From JBEVJC01 sp040510375 (GTDB lineage Bacteria > Bacteroidota > Bacteroidia > Chitinophagales > Chitinophagaceae): a DNA stretch of 64,000 bases. The DNA is taken from the NCBI GenBank assembly GCA_040510375.1, contig JBEVJC010000003.1, positions 68,455 to 132,454 on the forward strand, read 5' to 3'. The translations under genes were made by a program, and so were the position numbers. Below, in pieces: positions 26,963 through 36,170 of this stretch; position 1 is the first letter of the stretch, and the number at the start of each line of letters is the position of its first letter. The notes below the pieces were generated by a model, which searched no databases, had not been told where the DNA came from, and worked only from the letters and a program-made list of their open reading frames with translations.

Positions 26963-27136
26963 CGTCCATACCCGATTTAAACTTTCTATGCAGGGGGAAA
27001 TAGTAAGGGATGCCGGGTTCCCATACCACCCGGTTTAAACTTTCTATGCAGGTGTAAAAAGTAAGGGGTGTCGGGATCCCATGCCACCCGGTACAAACTT
27101 TCTATGCAGATGTAAAAAGTAAGTGCCTCCTGGACC
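26963..27136. repeat. 58-bp tandem repeat, three copies
   Basis: Three units (26963-27020, 27021-27078, 27079-27136) share the core AAACTTTCTATGCAG, which recurs at 26979, 27037 and 27095. They fill the gap between the CE15-like gene stop and the barrel gene start. Confidence 0.92.
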
Positions 27137-27158
27137 CCTTACTATTAATTCAATAAAA

Positions 27159-28703
27159 TTATTTCGGGGTTTTCTGGTAGTTCAGTTCGCGGTTTGCCCA
27201 GGGAATAAAGAACTGGAAGTTCGGTGCATCGGTGTGACCGCCATCGTGCTGCCGCCAGGCCAGCTCTCCCTCCGTTAATCCGGTTAGCACTGCCGGCATT
27301 TTTTCAGTCTGGTAATCGTTGCTGACACCAAGATCTTTTACACCGAGTAATCTGAATACACTTCCCGCGGCAATTGTGGCTTTATAACTACCAAGCTGGT
27401 CAAGCCATTTGGCATCTCCTTTTTCCGGTATGCCATAACTCACAAATGTTGGTCGCGGTGCGCAGAGCGCAAGTAATTCATGCGAATCGACCGGTAAATC
27501 ACAACCGGTTTTTTTCCCCTTCGGTGAAACATCAGCTGCGTATAACAAATAATTTCCTGCCATCCAGTGATATTCTCCGGAAGAGGCCAGGCTTTCCACG
27601 GCTTCGCCAAAAACACGGCGATGAAGGGTTGTTCCCCCTTTACCTGAAGATCCGATAAGTGCTGTGGCGAATCGCTGGTCGAAGGCCATGGTGACCAGGG
27701 CTGCTTTTCCATAACGCGATACTCCTTCGATGCCAACTTTTTTTGCGTCAACCAGTGTGTCGGTTTCCAGGTAATCCAATACCCTTGAAGCTCCCCATCC
27801 CCATGCGCGTAACGCGCCCCAGTCATCCGGCTTACGCGGTTGTCCCTTGTTCACCAATCCAATAATACCGCGGGTAAGTCCCGCACCATTATCTGCCTGC
27901 ACACTGCCGGGTTCCAGTAAACAATATCCCCAACCTGCTGCCAGTAACTGTTCTGTTGGCGGTGAATCACCATTGGGTGGAGGTGCAAAGAAATTTGGTC
28001 CGGCAACACGCGTAACCGGATTATATGCAGGGTAACGATCAAAGATGTCCTTCATTTCCGGATTGGTTTTGATCATCATTTCCCTGAAAGTGTTATTGAG
28101 TTTTTCCATGTCGGCAGGAGAAGGTTGCGCAGGGGCAGGGAGTATGGGGAAACCGAACATTATTAGTACCGGAACAGGTCCTTTTACATTAAGCGGGAGA
28201 ACCAATACCATATTAATATTGACATTCACCAAGGGATAGGCTGAGTTGTCGACCCGTCCAATCATTTGTTTTGCGATAACCGGTGTGCGACCCACAAATT
28301 CATAATCGGTGACCTTTGCTGTCCAGTTTACTTTCGGGGTATTGACAGGAATCCGCCCGTATACTTCCTTTTCAAAATCTTCAATGATCTCCGGCCTGCG
28401 TGCCTTCCACCATTGATCAGTATTGCTGACTTTTTTCCCGTTCTTCATCAGCAGTACATCTGGCAGGAGTGGACAGGGATTGGCAAGTTGTTCGTCCTCA
28501 TTTGAGTGATTGGGTTCCGATTGATTTGAACTGGGACCAGGTCGCAGTTTTGTTATTCCGAGTAACTTCAGCATCTGCGCATGGTCTTCCTGGCTGCTGA
28601 AGCTGGTCAGCCGCGGGTACCTGCTGCTGTCGATAGCGGGCATTTGTGCAAAGCCTGTTGTGACAATAACCTGGAGTAAGAGAAACCAACTTATTTTTTT
28701 CAT
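27159..28703 (-). CDS. CE15-like glucuronoyl esterase
   Basis: A 514-residue protein with signal peptide ending near TTGFAQ. From about residue 85 it carries the glucuronoyl-esterase alpha/beta hydrolase fold: WWKARRPEIIEDFEKEVYGR, the nucleophile elbow EGVSRYGKAAL (Ser329), SGKGGTTLHRRVFGEAVES, and the catalytic His in RQHDGGHTDAPN. CE15 enzymes cut the ester between 4-O-methylglucuronic acid on xylan and lignin alcohols. It is the last gene of the xylan operon, 114 bp after the CE20-like gene. The assignment is strong at family level; exact substrate is inferred from context. Confidence 0.87.
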   Translation of the reverse strand: MKKISWFLLLQVIVTTGFAQMPAIDSSRYPRLTSFSSQEDHAQMLKLLGITKLRPGPSSNQSEPNHSNEDEQLANPCPLLPDVLLMKNGKKVSNTDQWWKARRPEIIEDFEKEVYGRIPVNTPKVNWTAKVTDYEFVGRTPVIAKQMIGRVDNSAYPLVNVNINMVLVLPLNVKGPVPVLIMFGFPILPAPAQPSPADMEKLNNTFREMMIKTNPEMKDIFDRYPAYNPVTRVAGPNFFAPPPNGDSPPTEQLLAAGWGYCLLEPGSVQADNGAGLTRGIIGLVNKGQPRKPDDWGALRAWGWGASRVLDYLETDTLVDAKKVGIEGVSRYGKAALVTMAFDQRFATALIGSSGKGGTTLHRRVFGEAVESLASSGEYHWMAGNYLLYAADVSPKGKKTGCDLPVDSHELLALCAPRPTFVSYGIPEKGDAKWLDQLGSYKATIAAGSVFRLLGVKDLGVSNDYQTEKMPAVLTGLTEGELAWRQHDGGHTDAPNFQFFIPWANRELNYQKTPK

Positions 28704-28817
28704 ACACTGACAAATTATAAATATTCAAATCGTTGTTTACCTGTATTGAAAAAAGGCAACCCGTTAAATTCCCCACTCACCCTGTTCATTAATATCAATG
28801 GCATCGTTTTAAAGACG

Positions 28818-30737
28818 TTACTTGTCGGTCCTGAACGGCGAAGCTGGTAATCCCTCCTTATTAATAAGGTTCGGATCAACGGGATTATCTGCCCAGGCAT
28901 AGCGGACAAATTTTGGTTCATTTATCTCATCGTTCCACACCACCACTTTATTACCTTCTATTTTAGCAGTTGCCCATACGAACCGTCTGTCAGCTCCTGC
29001 AATGGCAAATGAGGAAGGACCTTCACCATCATTGGTGGTTAACCCACTGCCGGTTTGTTTGAAACTGATGGAAATCCTGTTTCCTTCAATCAGGGCGCTA
29101 TCATAGAGTGGGCCCGAATACACAATATCTTCTTTATACGCAACTTTCAGTGCGGCGAGTGCAAGCCGTTCTCCCACATCTTTTTTATTATCGGGATGGA
29201 TATCATTCCATTCACCCAGGTCAATCGCTACGGCCATGGCGGTATTGGGGACAAAGAGCGAATTCAATTGCGATTCCCTCAACAAAGCCCAGTTGCTTTC
29301 GGAAGGCAGGTAACTATATTCCATAAAACCCGGCAATTGCACAAAAAGAAAGGGAAGGCTGGCATTATTCCATTTTTTCCGCCAGTCGCTGATCAATGTT
29401 GGAAGCAGCTGTGTATATTTCTCCGCCTGATCAGCATTGGTTTCGCCCTGGTACCAGCAGATACCCCTGATAGTACAATTTATTTCGGGGGCTACCATAT
29501 TATTATACAGGGCAGCTGGTTGGTTCATAACATTGAGACTTCCCCACGAGCCGCCGCCCGCAAAGGGTTTGAACGCTACACCTACTTTGTACGACCAATA
29601 ACCTTTCAGGTCAACCGTATCAGTACCGGAGAAAATACAATAGGGTTTATCCGGTACAAAACCTCCCTTTCCGTTTGTATTGGTGACCCGGCTCACAAAA
29701 ACATTCTTACCTGCCTTGAGTAGTCCGGCCGGAACAATATACCTGCGTTGGGGGTACTGGTATGTTGTAGTGCCCACCAGTTTACCGTTAATATATAATT
29801 CATCGGCATCGACAATACGCCCCATAAAGACCTTTGCTGATTTTCCAGCCATGGAAACCGGAAGATCGATTTCGCGCCGGTACCAAACTATTCCATTCAG
29901 GTCCTTAATGCCCTGGTCCTCCCAGTACCCGGGAATATTTATCCGGCGCCACCCCTTTGGGATATAAGAAGAATCAAACCATTTGGGAGCGGCCACCATA
30001 CCCGCATCAATTGGTGCGGCCGGGCGATTACCCATCGGCCTGTTGAATCTATTGGTATAGGAGCTGTCTTTGTTTTTTTCAATCGTTGCAAATACATCAG
30101 GGAATTCTTTAAACCCCTCTTCACTGATCCATGCTTCAATGGGTGAACCACCAACACTTGCATTGATGATACCAACAGGTATCCGGTATTTTTCATGAAT
30201 TTTTTTTGAAAAGAAATATGCTACGGCAGAAAAGGGCCGCACATCCGCTCCCACAGCGGGTTTCCAGTAACCTGATGCCAGGTCGTGTTGAGGTCCCTCC
30301 AGATTACCACGGGTAGGTATCAGGAATTGCCTGATTTGTGGGAAATCGGCTTCTTCGATTTCGCGCGCATAGGTTATATCATGGATGTTAAGCTGGTGAA
30401 CCATATTTGACTGGCCACTGAAAAACCACACATCCCCAAAAAGGATCTCCTTTATTTTTATACGGTTGCTGGCAATGATGTCCATTGTATACGGTCCGCC
30501 TGCTTTTACAGGCGGCAGCATAGCCATCCAGTTGCCGGAAACATCGGCTCTTGAATTATAAGTCTTGCCGTTGAAACGGATCTTCAGTTTTTCGTGGGGG
30601 GCAGCCCATCCCCAGAGTTTTATTTTTTCGTCGCGCTGCAGGATCATACTATCCCGGATCAGCCTTGGCAGCCTGACCTGCGCCAGTGTAAGATGTGCAT
30701 TCAACAACAGTAAAGAAAGCAGCAGCGATATTTTCAT
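28818..30737 (-). CDS. CE20-like acetylxylan esterase (sialate O-acetylesterase-type SGNH hydrolase)
   Basis: A protein of about 639 residues with signal peptide MKISLLLSLLLLNAHLTLAQ; this ATG (30735-30737) is chosen over an upstream TTG and leaves 7 bp after the GH3 stop. It has the SGNH signature WFFSGQSNMVHQ (catalytic Ser near 110), NASVGGSPIEAW, and a C-terminal block DLGEWNDIHPDNKKDVGERL with the Asp/His pair. A jelly-roll domain (about 270-370, INIPGYWEDQGIKDLNGIVW) is inserted in the catalytic domain, as in characterised xylan-acting CE20 enzymes. In this operon deacetylation of xylan is the likely role rather than sialate deacetylation. Confidence 0.85.
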   Translation of the reverse strand: MKISLLLSLLLLNAHLTLAQVRLPRLIRDSMILQRDEKIKLWGWAAPHEKLKIRFNGKTYNSRADVSGNWMAMLPPVKAGGPYTMDIIASNRIKIKEILFGDVWFFSGQSNMVHQLNIHDITYAREIEEADFPQIRQFLIPTRGNLEGPQHDLASGYWKPAVGADVRPFSAVAYFFSKKIHEKYRIPVGIINASVGGSPIEAWISEEGFKEFPDVFATIEKNKDSSYTNRFNRPMGNRPAAPIDAGMVAAPKWFDSSYIPKGWRRINIPGYWEDQGIKDLNGIVWYRREIDLPVSMAGKSAKVFMGRIVDADELYINGKLVGTTTYQYPQRRYIVPAGLLKAGKNVFVSRVTNTNGKGGFVPDKPYCIFSGTDTVDLKGYWSYKVGVAFKPFAGGGSWGSLNVMNQPAALYNNMVAPEINCTIRGICWYQGETNADQAEKYTQLLPTLISDWRKKWNNASLPFLFVQLPGFMEYSYLPSESNWALLRESQLNSLFVPNTAMAVAIDLGEWNDIHPDNKKDVGERLALAALKVAYKEDIVYSGPLYDSALIEGNRISISFKQTGSGLTTNDGEGPSSFAIAGADRRFVWATAKIEGNKVVVWNDEINEPKFVRYAWADNPVDPNLINKEGLPASPFRTDK

Positions 30738-30744
30738 AAGGATC

Positions 30745-33384
30745 TTATTCAATAATTATGTTTTGGGTAAGCACGTTACTGGTTGTTTTATTGTCGACAC
30801 CTGGCTGGCCTCCGCCAACACTGATGCTGAGCTTCCCAGCAGGTTGGTAAAGACTTCCATCTTTTTCCTGTACAAGCGAAAGATCTCCGGGTGTGAGGGT
30901 AAAACCAACAGTCTTTGTTTCACCGGCTTTCAGGAACAAACGTTGAAACCCTTTAAGCGCGCGGATTGGCGCCTTGCCACTGGCACCGGGGTGTGAGATA
31001 TAGAGCTGCACAACTTCGTCGCCATCGCGATTGCCGTTGTTCCTAAGCTTAACACTGACACTGATTGTTTTACCGGCGGTTATACGGGCAGGTACTTTTA
31101 AATCCGTATATAAAAAATTGGTATAACTAAGTCCGTATCCAAACGGATAGAGTGCAACTCCTTTAAAATAACGATAGGTTCTTCCGTCCATTGAATAATC
31201 ACTGAAGCCCGGAAGGTCAGTATCATTTTTATAAAAAGTAACGGGCAATCTGCCAGCAGGATTATAATCGCCAAACAGTACATCGGCAATACCGGTTCCT
31301 GCACTTTGTCCGCCGTACCAGGCATTCACTATTGCGGGTAGAAATTCAGCTTCCCAGGGAATAGCAATGGCACTCCCTGTCATCATTACAAATACAACCG
31401 GTTTGCCGGTGGCCTGAAGAGCCTTCAGAAGCGCGGTTTGTACAGCAGGCAGGAGAATGGATGTGCGGTCGCCGCCATTAAATCCTGGCGCATTCACCTG
31501 CATTTCTTCCCCTTCCAGTTGTGGTGATATACCACCTGCAAATACAATCACATCTGCCTGTCCCAGACGGCTGGCCAATGCCTTAAAATCTGTTTGCTGT
31601 AATTCGCCTGTGCGGAGCGCAACGGTTGCATTGTCATCACCCTGCCAGTATTCAAGTACAAGCTGGTAGACCGAATCTTTTTTAGCTTCCAGTTTGAAGG
31701 TCCTTGCGCCCCAGCGGTTGCGTAGCCATGCATCGAGTACCTGTTTGCCATTCACAAACAAACGGTAACCATCATCTGCTTCTACTTCAAAATGGGTGCT
31801 GCTTGTTTCCGTTGCCGTAAAATGTGTAGAGTAACGGGCGGAAAAATTGGCGGCTGTTTTTTTATCGCTGATAATATCTCCGCGCTGCCAGGAGTGATCG
31901 ATTTTAGTTTCTGTCCTGCCAAGAAAGGGATCACCCTTCAGTTCCCTGTTGTCAAAATATTCTGCATAAAAACCAGGCTTGCCATCCCAGCTGAACTGTG
32001 ATTGCAGGTCGGTGTAACGTAACAGGGTATCGTTGGTGAAACTGATACCTTTTTCATAGATCACTTCTGCATCATTTCCCAGTTTTTCTTTTATCCCCTG
32101 CAGCAATGTGGTGATATGCGAAGGAGTGCCATTGTAATTTCCCAGGACCGAAATACGGTTATCAGCATTTGGTCCTACCACCGCAATCTTCCTGATCTTT
32201 TTACTCAGTGGTAAAGTATTCTTTTCATTTTTCAGCAATACAATTGATTGCCGGTTCATCTTTAATGCGTGGGCCTGGTGCGGGGCAGATTCAAGGACAT
32301 CGGCTGGAGTCTGTGCATATTTCACCATGGAAGGGGGATCAAACATTCCCAGCCGGTAACGGATGGTAAATAGTCGTTCCAGTGATCTGTTGAGATATTC
32401 TTCTTTGATCAGTCCCTGGCGCACTGCACCAAGTAATGTTTGATAAACAGTTTGTCCGCATTCCACATCGGTACCGTGCATCACGGCATCGATAGCCGAA
32501 CTGGTGGCATCGGGATGTGTTTTATGGTATTTAAAAAAATCATCGATAGCCCAGCAATCGGAGGTAACATAACCCGTGAACTTCCATTGTTTGCGTAAAA
32601 TATCATTCATCAGCAAATCGTTGCTGCAACAGGGTTGTGAGTCAACTGCATTATAAGCACACATCACACCTGCCACCTTTGCATCCACCACCAGGGTTTT
32701 AAATGCGGGCAGGTAGGTATCCCAGAGATCATAACTGCTGGGAGTAAAATTATCTGAATGCCTGCTTGGCTCGGGCCCGCTATGCACAGCAAAATGTTTG
32801 GCACATGCCGCGGCTTTCAGGTATTTGGGGTCTTCCCCCTGCAGTCCGCGCACGAACGCGCGACCCAGCATGGAGGTAAGAAAGGGGTCTTCACCATAGG
32901 TCTCCTGGCCACGGCCCCAGCGCGGATCGCGAAAAATATTGATATTGGGTGTCCAGTAGGTCAGGCCTACATATCGTTCAGCAGTCCGGCCCTGTTGGAT
33001 GGCAATATTATGAATGGCCCTTCCTTCCAATGCCGAATAATCGGCCATACGGAATAATGAATTCGTATCCCAGGTAGCAGCCATGGCGATAGCCTGTGGA
33101 AACACGGTTGAATGGAACGGTGTTCTTGCCACACCATGCAGAACCTCGTTCCACCAATCATAACCCATGATCCCCAATCTCGGGATTGCCGGCGTTGCAT
33201 TCAGCATCTGGGCTACTTTTTCTTCCAGTGTAAGCCGGCTGACCACATCATTTACCCGCTGCTCTGTGGGAAGGGAAGGATTCCACATCGGATATGATTT
33301 GTATTCCTGGGCAGGGAGGCTGAGACTTATAAGGAAGATGGCAAAGCAGTAGATTAGTTTCATATTAGTTGGTTGCAGGTTCAT
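30745..33384 (-). CDS. GH3 beta-xylosidase with PA14 domain
   Basis: An 879-residue protein with signal peptide. The first half is a GH3 barrel: MGYDWWNEVLHGVAR, FRDPRWGRGQETYGEDPFL and the nucleophile Asp276 in GYVTSDCWAID. A PA14 domain (about 455-600; AEYFDNRELKGDP, ADDGYRLFVNGKQ) is inserted, followed by the second GH3 domain and a fibronectin-like C-terminus. This arrangement is typical of GH3 beta-xylosidases. The start at 33384 overlaps the preceding stop as ATGA; the ATG at 33363 (MKLIYCFAIFLIS) is an equally possible start. Confidence 0.9.
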   Translation of the reverse strand: MNLQPTNMKLIYCFAIFLISLSLPAQEYKSYPMWNPSLPTEQRVNDVVSRLTLEEKVAQMLNATPAIPRLGIMGYDWWNEVLHGVARTPFHSTVFPQAIAMAATWDTNSLFRMADYSALEGRAIHNIAIQQGRTAERYVGLTYWTPNINIFRDPRWGRGQETYGEDPFLTSMLGRAFVRGLQGEDPKYLKAAACAKHFAVHSGPEPSRHSDNFTPSSYDLWDTYLPAFKTLVVDAKVAGVMCAYNAVDSQPCCSNDLLMNDILRKQWKFTGYVTSDCWAIDDFFKYHKTHPDATSSAIDAVMHGTDVECGQTVYQTLLGAVRQGLIKEEYLNRSLERLFTIRYRLGMFDPPSMVKYAQTPADVLESAPHQAHALKMNRQSIVLLKNEKNTLPLSKKIRKIAVVGPNADNRISVLGNYNGTPSHITTLLQGIKEKLGNDAEVIYEKGISFTNDTLLRYTDLQSQFSWDGKPGFYAEYFDNRELKGDPFLGRTETKIDHSWQRGDIISDKKTAANFSARYSTHFTATETSSTHFEVEADDGYRLFVNGKQVLDAWLRNRWGARTFKLEAKKDSVYQLVLEYWQGDDNATVALRTGELQQTDFKALASRLGQADVIVFAGGISPQLEGEEMQVNAPGFNGGDRTSILLPAVQTALLKALQATGKPVVFVMMTGSAIAIPWEAEFLPAIVNAWYGGQSAGTGIADVLFGDYNPAGRLPVTFYKNDTDLPGFSDYSMDGRTYRYFKGVALYPFGYGLSYTNFLYTDLKVPARITAGKTISVSVKLRNNGNRDGDEVVQLYISHPGASGKAPIRALKGFQRLFLKAGETKTVGFTLTPGDLSLVQEKDGSLYQPAGKLSISVGGGQPGVDNKTTSNVLTQNIIIE

Positions 33385-35027
33385 TTATAAACATCGTCAT
33401 CGTTCTTGATTTCAAACCAGTCGTAACGCGCTGTATTATCAGAAGGTTTTCCTTCAGAGCTTGCGTACATCGCATATACGCAGCCAACAAATCCACCGGC
33501 CGATTTGGTGCTTAAATATTTTGCATCCGCATTTTCAAGGAGCGGGATCCATTTGTTTTTCTTTGTAGCATAAAAAAAGGAATAGGTACTGTCATTGGCC
33601 TGCACCTTAAAATAGATTTCCTGGTCGGCATCTGCCAGTTTTTCACTCGCTATTAATTCGGCGCCTTTATACAGTGCCGCCACCTGATCGTCACCCTTCC
33701 TGGTTTTGCACAGGTAGTAGTATGTTTTTTCATTCTGGAACAACAGCAGTCCCGCCTTTTCATTTTCAGCAGCCGCCGTAAAACGCAGTGCTGTAGATGC
33801 AGATCCTTTCAGGTGGGGCTGACTGAATCCCACAAATGATGGATTGTCTTTACCGTCGGCTGTTTCGGGTCGGAGTTTGAGTGTTAATGATCCTTTGGTT
33901 GAAGAAAGGTCGTACCATTTTTCACGGACGGTCCGCAGGAACCGGTACCGCAGGTTCAGTTCTTCTTTATTAAAATCATCGCGGAACAGGTAATTGCCAT
34001 TAAAGCGTTCCCTTTTTTTATCTTCAAATGCATTGATCGGGTAGGAGTATTTTACCAGTTCACCACCCAGGTCAAATTCAGGCCAGCCATCTTTCCATAC
34101 AACCGGTGCCATAAAAGTTTCCCTCCCTGTATTGTAATAATCACCTTCATAGGGCCTGCATCCAAGGAAGATACCCCACCATTGGCCATCTTTGGCTTTT
34201 ACAAAATCGGCGTGACCGGTGGTGGTGATGGGATTGGGACGGGTGGTATCCAGTTGCCGCTGGGTGAGTATCGGATTTTTTTCATAGGACACAAAGGGTC
34301 CTTCCGGCGACTTACTCCTGAATACAACTTCGGAATGGTTATAACCCGTGCCACCTTCTGCACAGATAAGATAATACCATCCGTCTTTTTTGATAAAGTG
34401 AGGACCTTCGATCCAGACAGGTTTTTTCGCCATATCGGTGCCTCCGTTTATCAGCAGTTTTTCTGCTCCCTTTACTTTAAGGTTTTTTATATCCAGTTCA
34501 AACATCCGGATTGTGCGGTGACCGTTGTGTTTTGAAATATTGTCGGGAGGAATGCTGTTAAAAACGATGTACGATTTTCCGTTGTCATCAAAAAACAGGG
34601 AAGGATCAATACCGTTTACTTCGGGTAAGGAAACCGGGTTGGACCATGGCCCTTTAGGGTCACGGGCGGTAATAATAAAATTACCGAGTTTGCTTACTTC
34701 CGTGCAGACGATATAAAAGGTACTGTCGTGATAACTGATTGCCGGTGCAAACAGTCCCCTTGACACACCGGCCCCATCGAGGTTCAGTTGTTCGGGACGA
34801 TCGAGTCCGTAACCAACAAGTTGCCAGTTCAGGAGATTTTTACTATGGAAGATGGGCAAACCCGGATAATACGCAAATGATGAATTGACAATATAGTAGT
34901 CATCACCGGCGCGACAAATACTTGGATCGGGATAAAACCCGGCCAGGATGGGGTTTTGGAACGACTGCGCTTCTGTCCGCATGAGTGATAAACCCAGTGT
35001 TATGAATGTTAATATTTTCCTGATCAT
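33381..35027 (-). CDS. GH43 beta-xylosidase / alpha-L-arabinofuranosidase with C-terminal beta-sandwich
   Basis: A 548-residue exported enzyme (signal peptide up to EAQ). The five-bladed GH43 propeller carries base Asp34 (FYPDPSICR), pKa-modulating Asp141 (NGIDPSLFFDD) and acid Glu207 (VWIEGPHF). The last 200 residues form the beta-sandwich common to GH43 xylosidases (subfamilies 11-12 style). It releases xylose or arabinose from xylan fragments; the sequence alone does not choose. It overlaps the GH3 gene by 4 bp. Confidence 0.9.
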   Translation of the reverse strand: MIRKILTFITLGLSLMRTEAQSFQNPILAGFYPDPSICRAGDDYYIVNSSFAYYPGLPIFHSKNLLNWQLVGYGLDRPEQLNLDGAGVSRGLFAPAISYHDSTFYIVCTEVSKLGNFIITARDPKGPWSNPVSLPEVNGIDPSLFFDDNGKSYIVFNSIPPDNISKHNGHRTIRMFELDIKNLKVKGAEKLLINGGTDMAKKPVWIEGPHFIKKDGWYYLICAEGGTGYNHSEVVFRSKSPEGPFVSYEKNPILTQRQLDTTRPNPITTTGHADFVKAKDGQWWGIFLGCRPYEGDYYNTGRETFMAPVVWKDGWPEFDLGGELVKYSYPINAFEDKKRERFNGNYLFRDDFNKEELNLRYRFLRTVREKWYDLSSTKGSLTLKLRPETADGKDNPSFVGFSQPHLKGSASTALRFTAAAENEKAGLLLFQNEKTYYYLCKTRKGDDQVAALYKGAELIASEKLADADQEIYFKVQANDSTYSFFYATKKNKWIPLLENADAKYLSTKSAGGFVGCVYAMYASSEGKPSDNTARYDWFEIKNDDDVYK

Positions 35028-35098
35028 GTTTTTAATCTTTAAAAGTGTTGTTGAACCCTGTTACATCGGGTTATAATGTTGTAGCCGGCAACCGGTCG

Positions 35099-36142
35099 TT
35101 AATGTGATGATGGATCATAGGGTTCGATTAAATTGATCTCTCCGTTTTCATCATGGATCAGTTCGGTAACCTTTACGCTTCTCAGGTGTGTAACACCTTT
35201 TGATAAACTGGAATCATGGTAAAACAAATACCATTTGCCGGCGAACTGGCAAATGGAATGATGGGTAGTCCATCCTACCACGGGATTCAGGATCCTGCCC
35301 CTGTACTGGAACGGACCGTATGGATTGTCGCCCGTGGCATAACAAATAAAATGGGTATCGCCGGTTGAATAGGAAAAATAATACAGGCCATTATACCGGT
35401 GCATCCAGCTTGCCTCAAAAAAGCGCCTGTCTGTATCACCGGCCAGTAAAGGATCTCCATTTTCATCGGTGATGATAACGTCTCTGGGATCTTCATCAAA
35501 CTCCAGCAGGTCGTTGGTGAGCCTTGCTATTTTGGGTGTCAGCGCCGGCTCCCTGTCCTCCGGCAGGTGTACCAGCGGTCCCTCGCCCATACGATTATAG
35601 GTGCCCGATCTCCAGCGCTGGAGTTGTCCGCCCCAGATGCCACCGAAGTACATATAATAATAACCATCATCATCAAGATATACAGCCGGGTCAATTGAGA
35701 AACTTTTCTGGATTGCCTGGGGCTGCGGTACAAAGGGGCCAGCAGGCGAGGAGCCCGCTGCCACACCAATACGGAAGATGCCGTCATGTGCTTTTGCCGG
35801 GAAGAACAGATAGTAGGTTCCATCTTTTTCAGTTGCATCGGGAGCCCACATCTGTTTGTCGGCCCAGGGTACATCTTTCACGTGCAGTGCCACTCCGTGA
35901 TCAACCGCTTCAGACTGAGGTGTGTCCATCGAAAGGACGTGATAGTCTTCCATGGCAAACTGACTGCCCAGGTCGTCGAAGGCCACACCGGCGTCAATAT
36001 CATGCGAAGGGTAGATATAGATTTTTCCATCAAACACATGGGCAGATGGATCGGCCGTATAAATATCCCTTACCAGTGGTTGGGAAATGGCCCGTTTATT
36101 CAGGTCATCAAAGTCGATATGGTCAATTTTTTCTTCCGGCAT
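35099..36142 (-). CDS. cytosolic GH43 (subfamily 1-like) beta-xylosidase
   Basis: A 347-residue single-domain GH43 without signal peptide, hence cytoplasmic. Catalytic residues: Asp31 (YTADPSAHV), Asp151 (FSIDPAVYLDDDG) and Glu243 (FFEASWMH). The pattern of the ADPSAHVFDGKIYIYPSHD start fits GH43 subfamily 1 beta-xylosidases. Located immediately downstream of the GPH symporter gene (28 bp), it most likely hydrolyses the imported xylo-oligosaccharides to xylose for XylA. Confidence 0.9.
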   Translation of the reverse strand: MPEEKIDHIDFDDLNKRAISQPLVRDIYTADPSAHVFDGKIYIYPSHDIDAGVAFDDLGSQFAMEDYHVLSMDTPQSEAVDHGVALHVKDVPWADKQMWAPDATEKDGTYYLFFPAKAHDGIFRIGVAAGSSPAGPFVPQPQAIQKSFSIDPAVYLDDDGYYYMYFGGIWGGQLQRWRSGTYNRMGEGPLVHLPEDREPALTPKIARLTNDLLEFDEDPRDVIITDENGDPLLAGDTDRRFFEASWMHRYNGLYYFSYSTGDTHFICYATGDNPYGPFQYRGRILNPVVGWTTHHSICQFAGKWYLFYHDSSLSKGVTHLRSVKVTELIHDENGEINLIEPYDPSSH

Positions 36143-36170
36143 AAAAAATTATTTAATGATTCAGGGAGAT

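Noticed and set aside
26963..27136. CRISPR array
   Set aside because: The units are whole-length repeats with no unique spacers between short repeats, and no cas gene is present.
35088..35099. GCAACCGGTCGT, similar to the LacI-type site
   Set aside because: Only 9 of 12 core bases match and it lies at the end of the GH43 gene, not at a promoter.
35524..36144. 206-residue plus-strand frame antisense to the cytosolic GH43 gene
   Set aside because: The minus-strand GH43 with all catalytic residues explains this sequence; the antisense frame has no recognisable domain.
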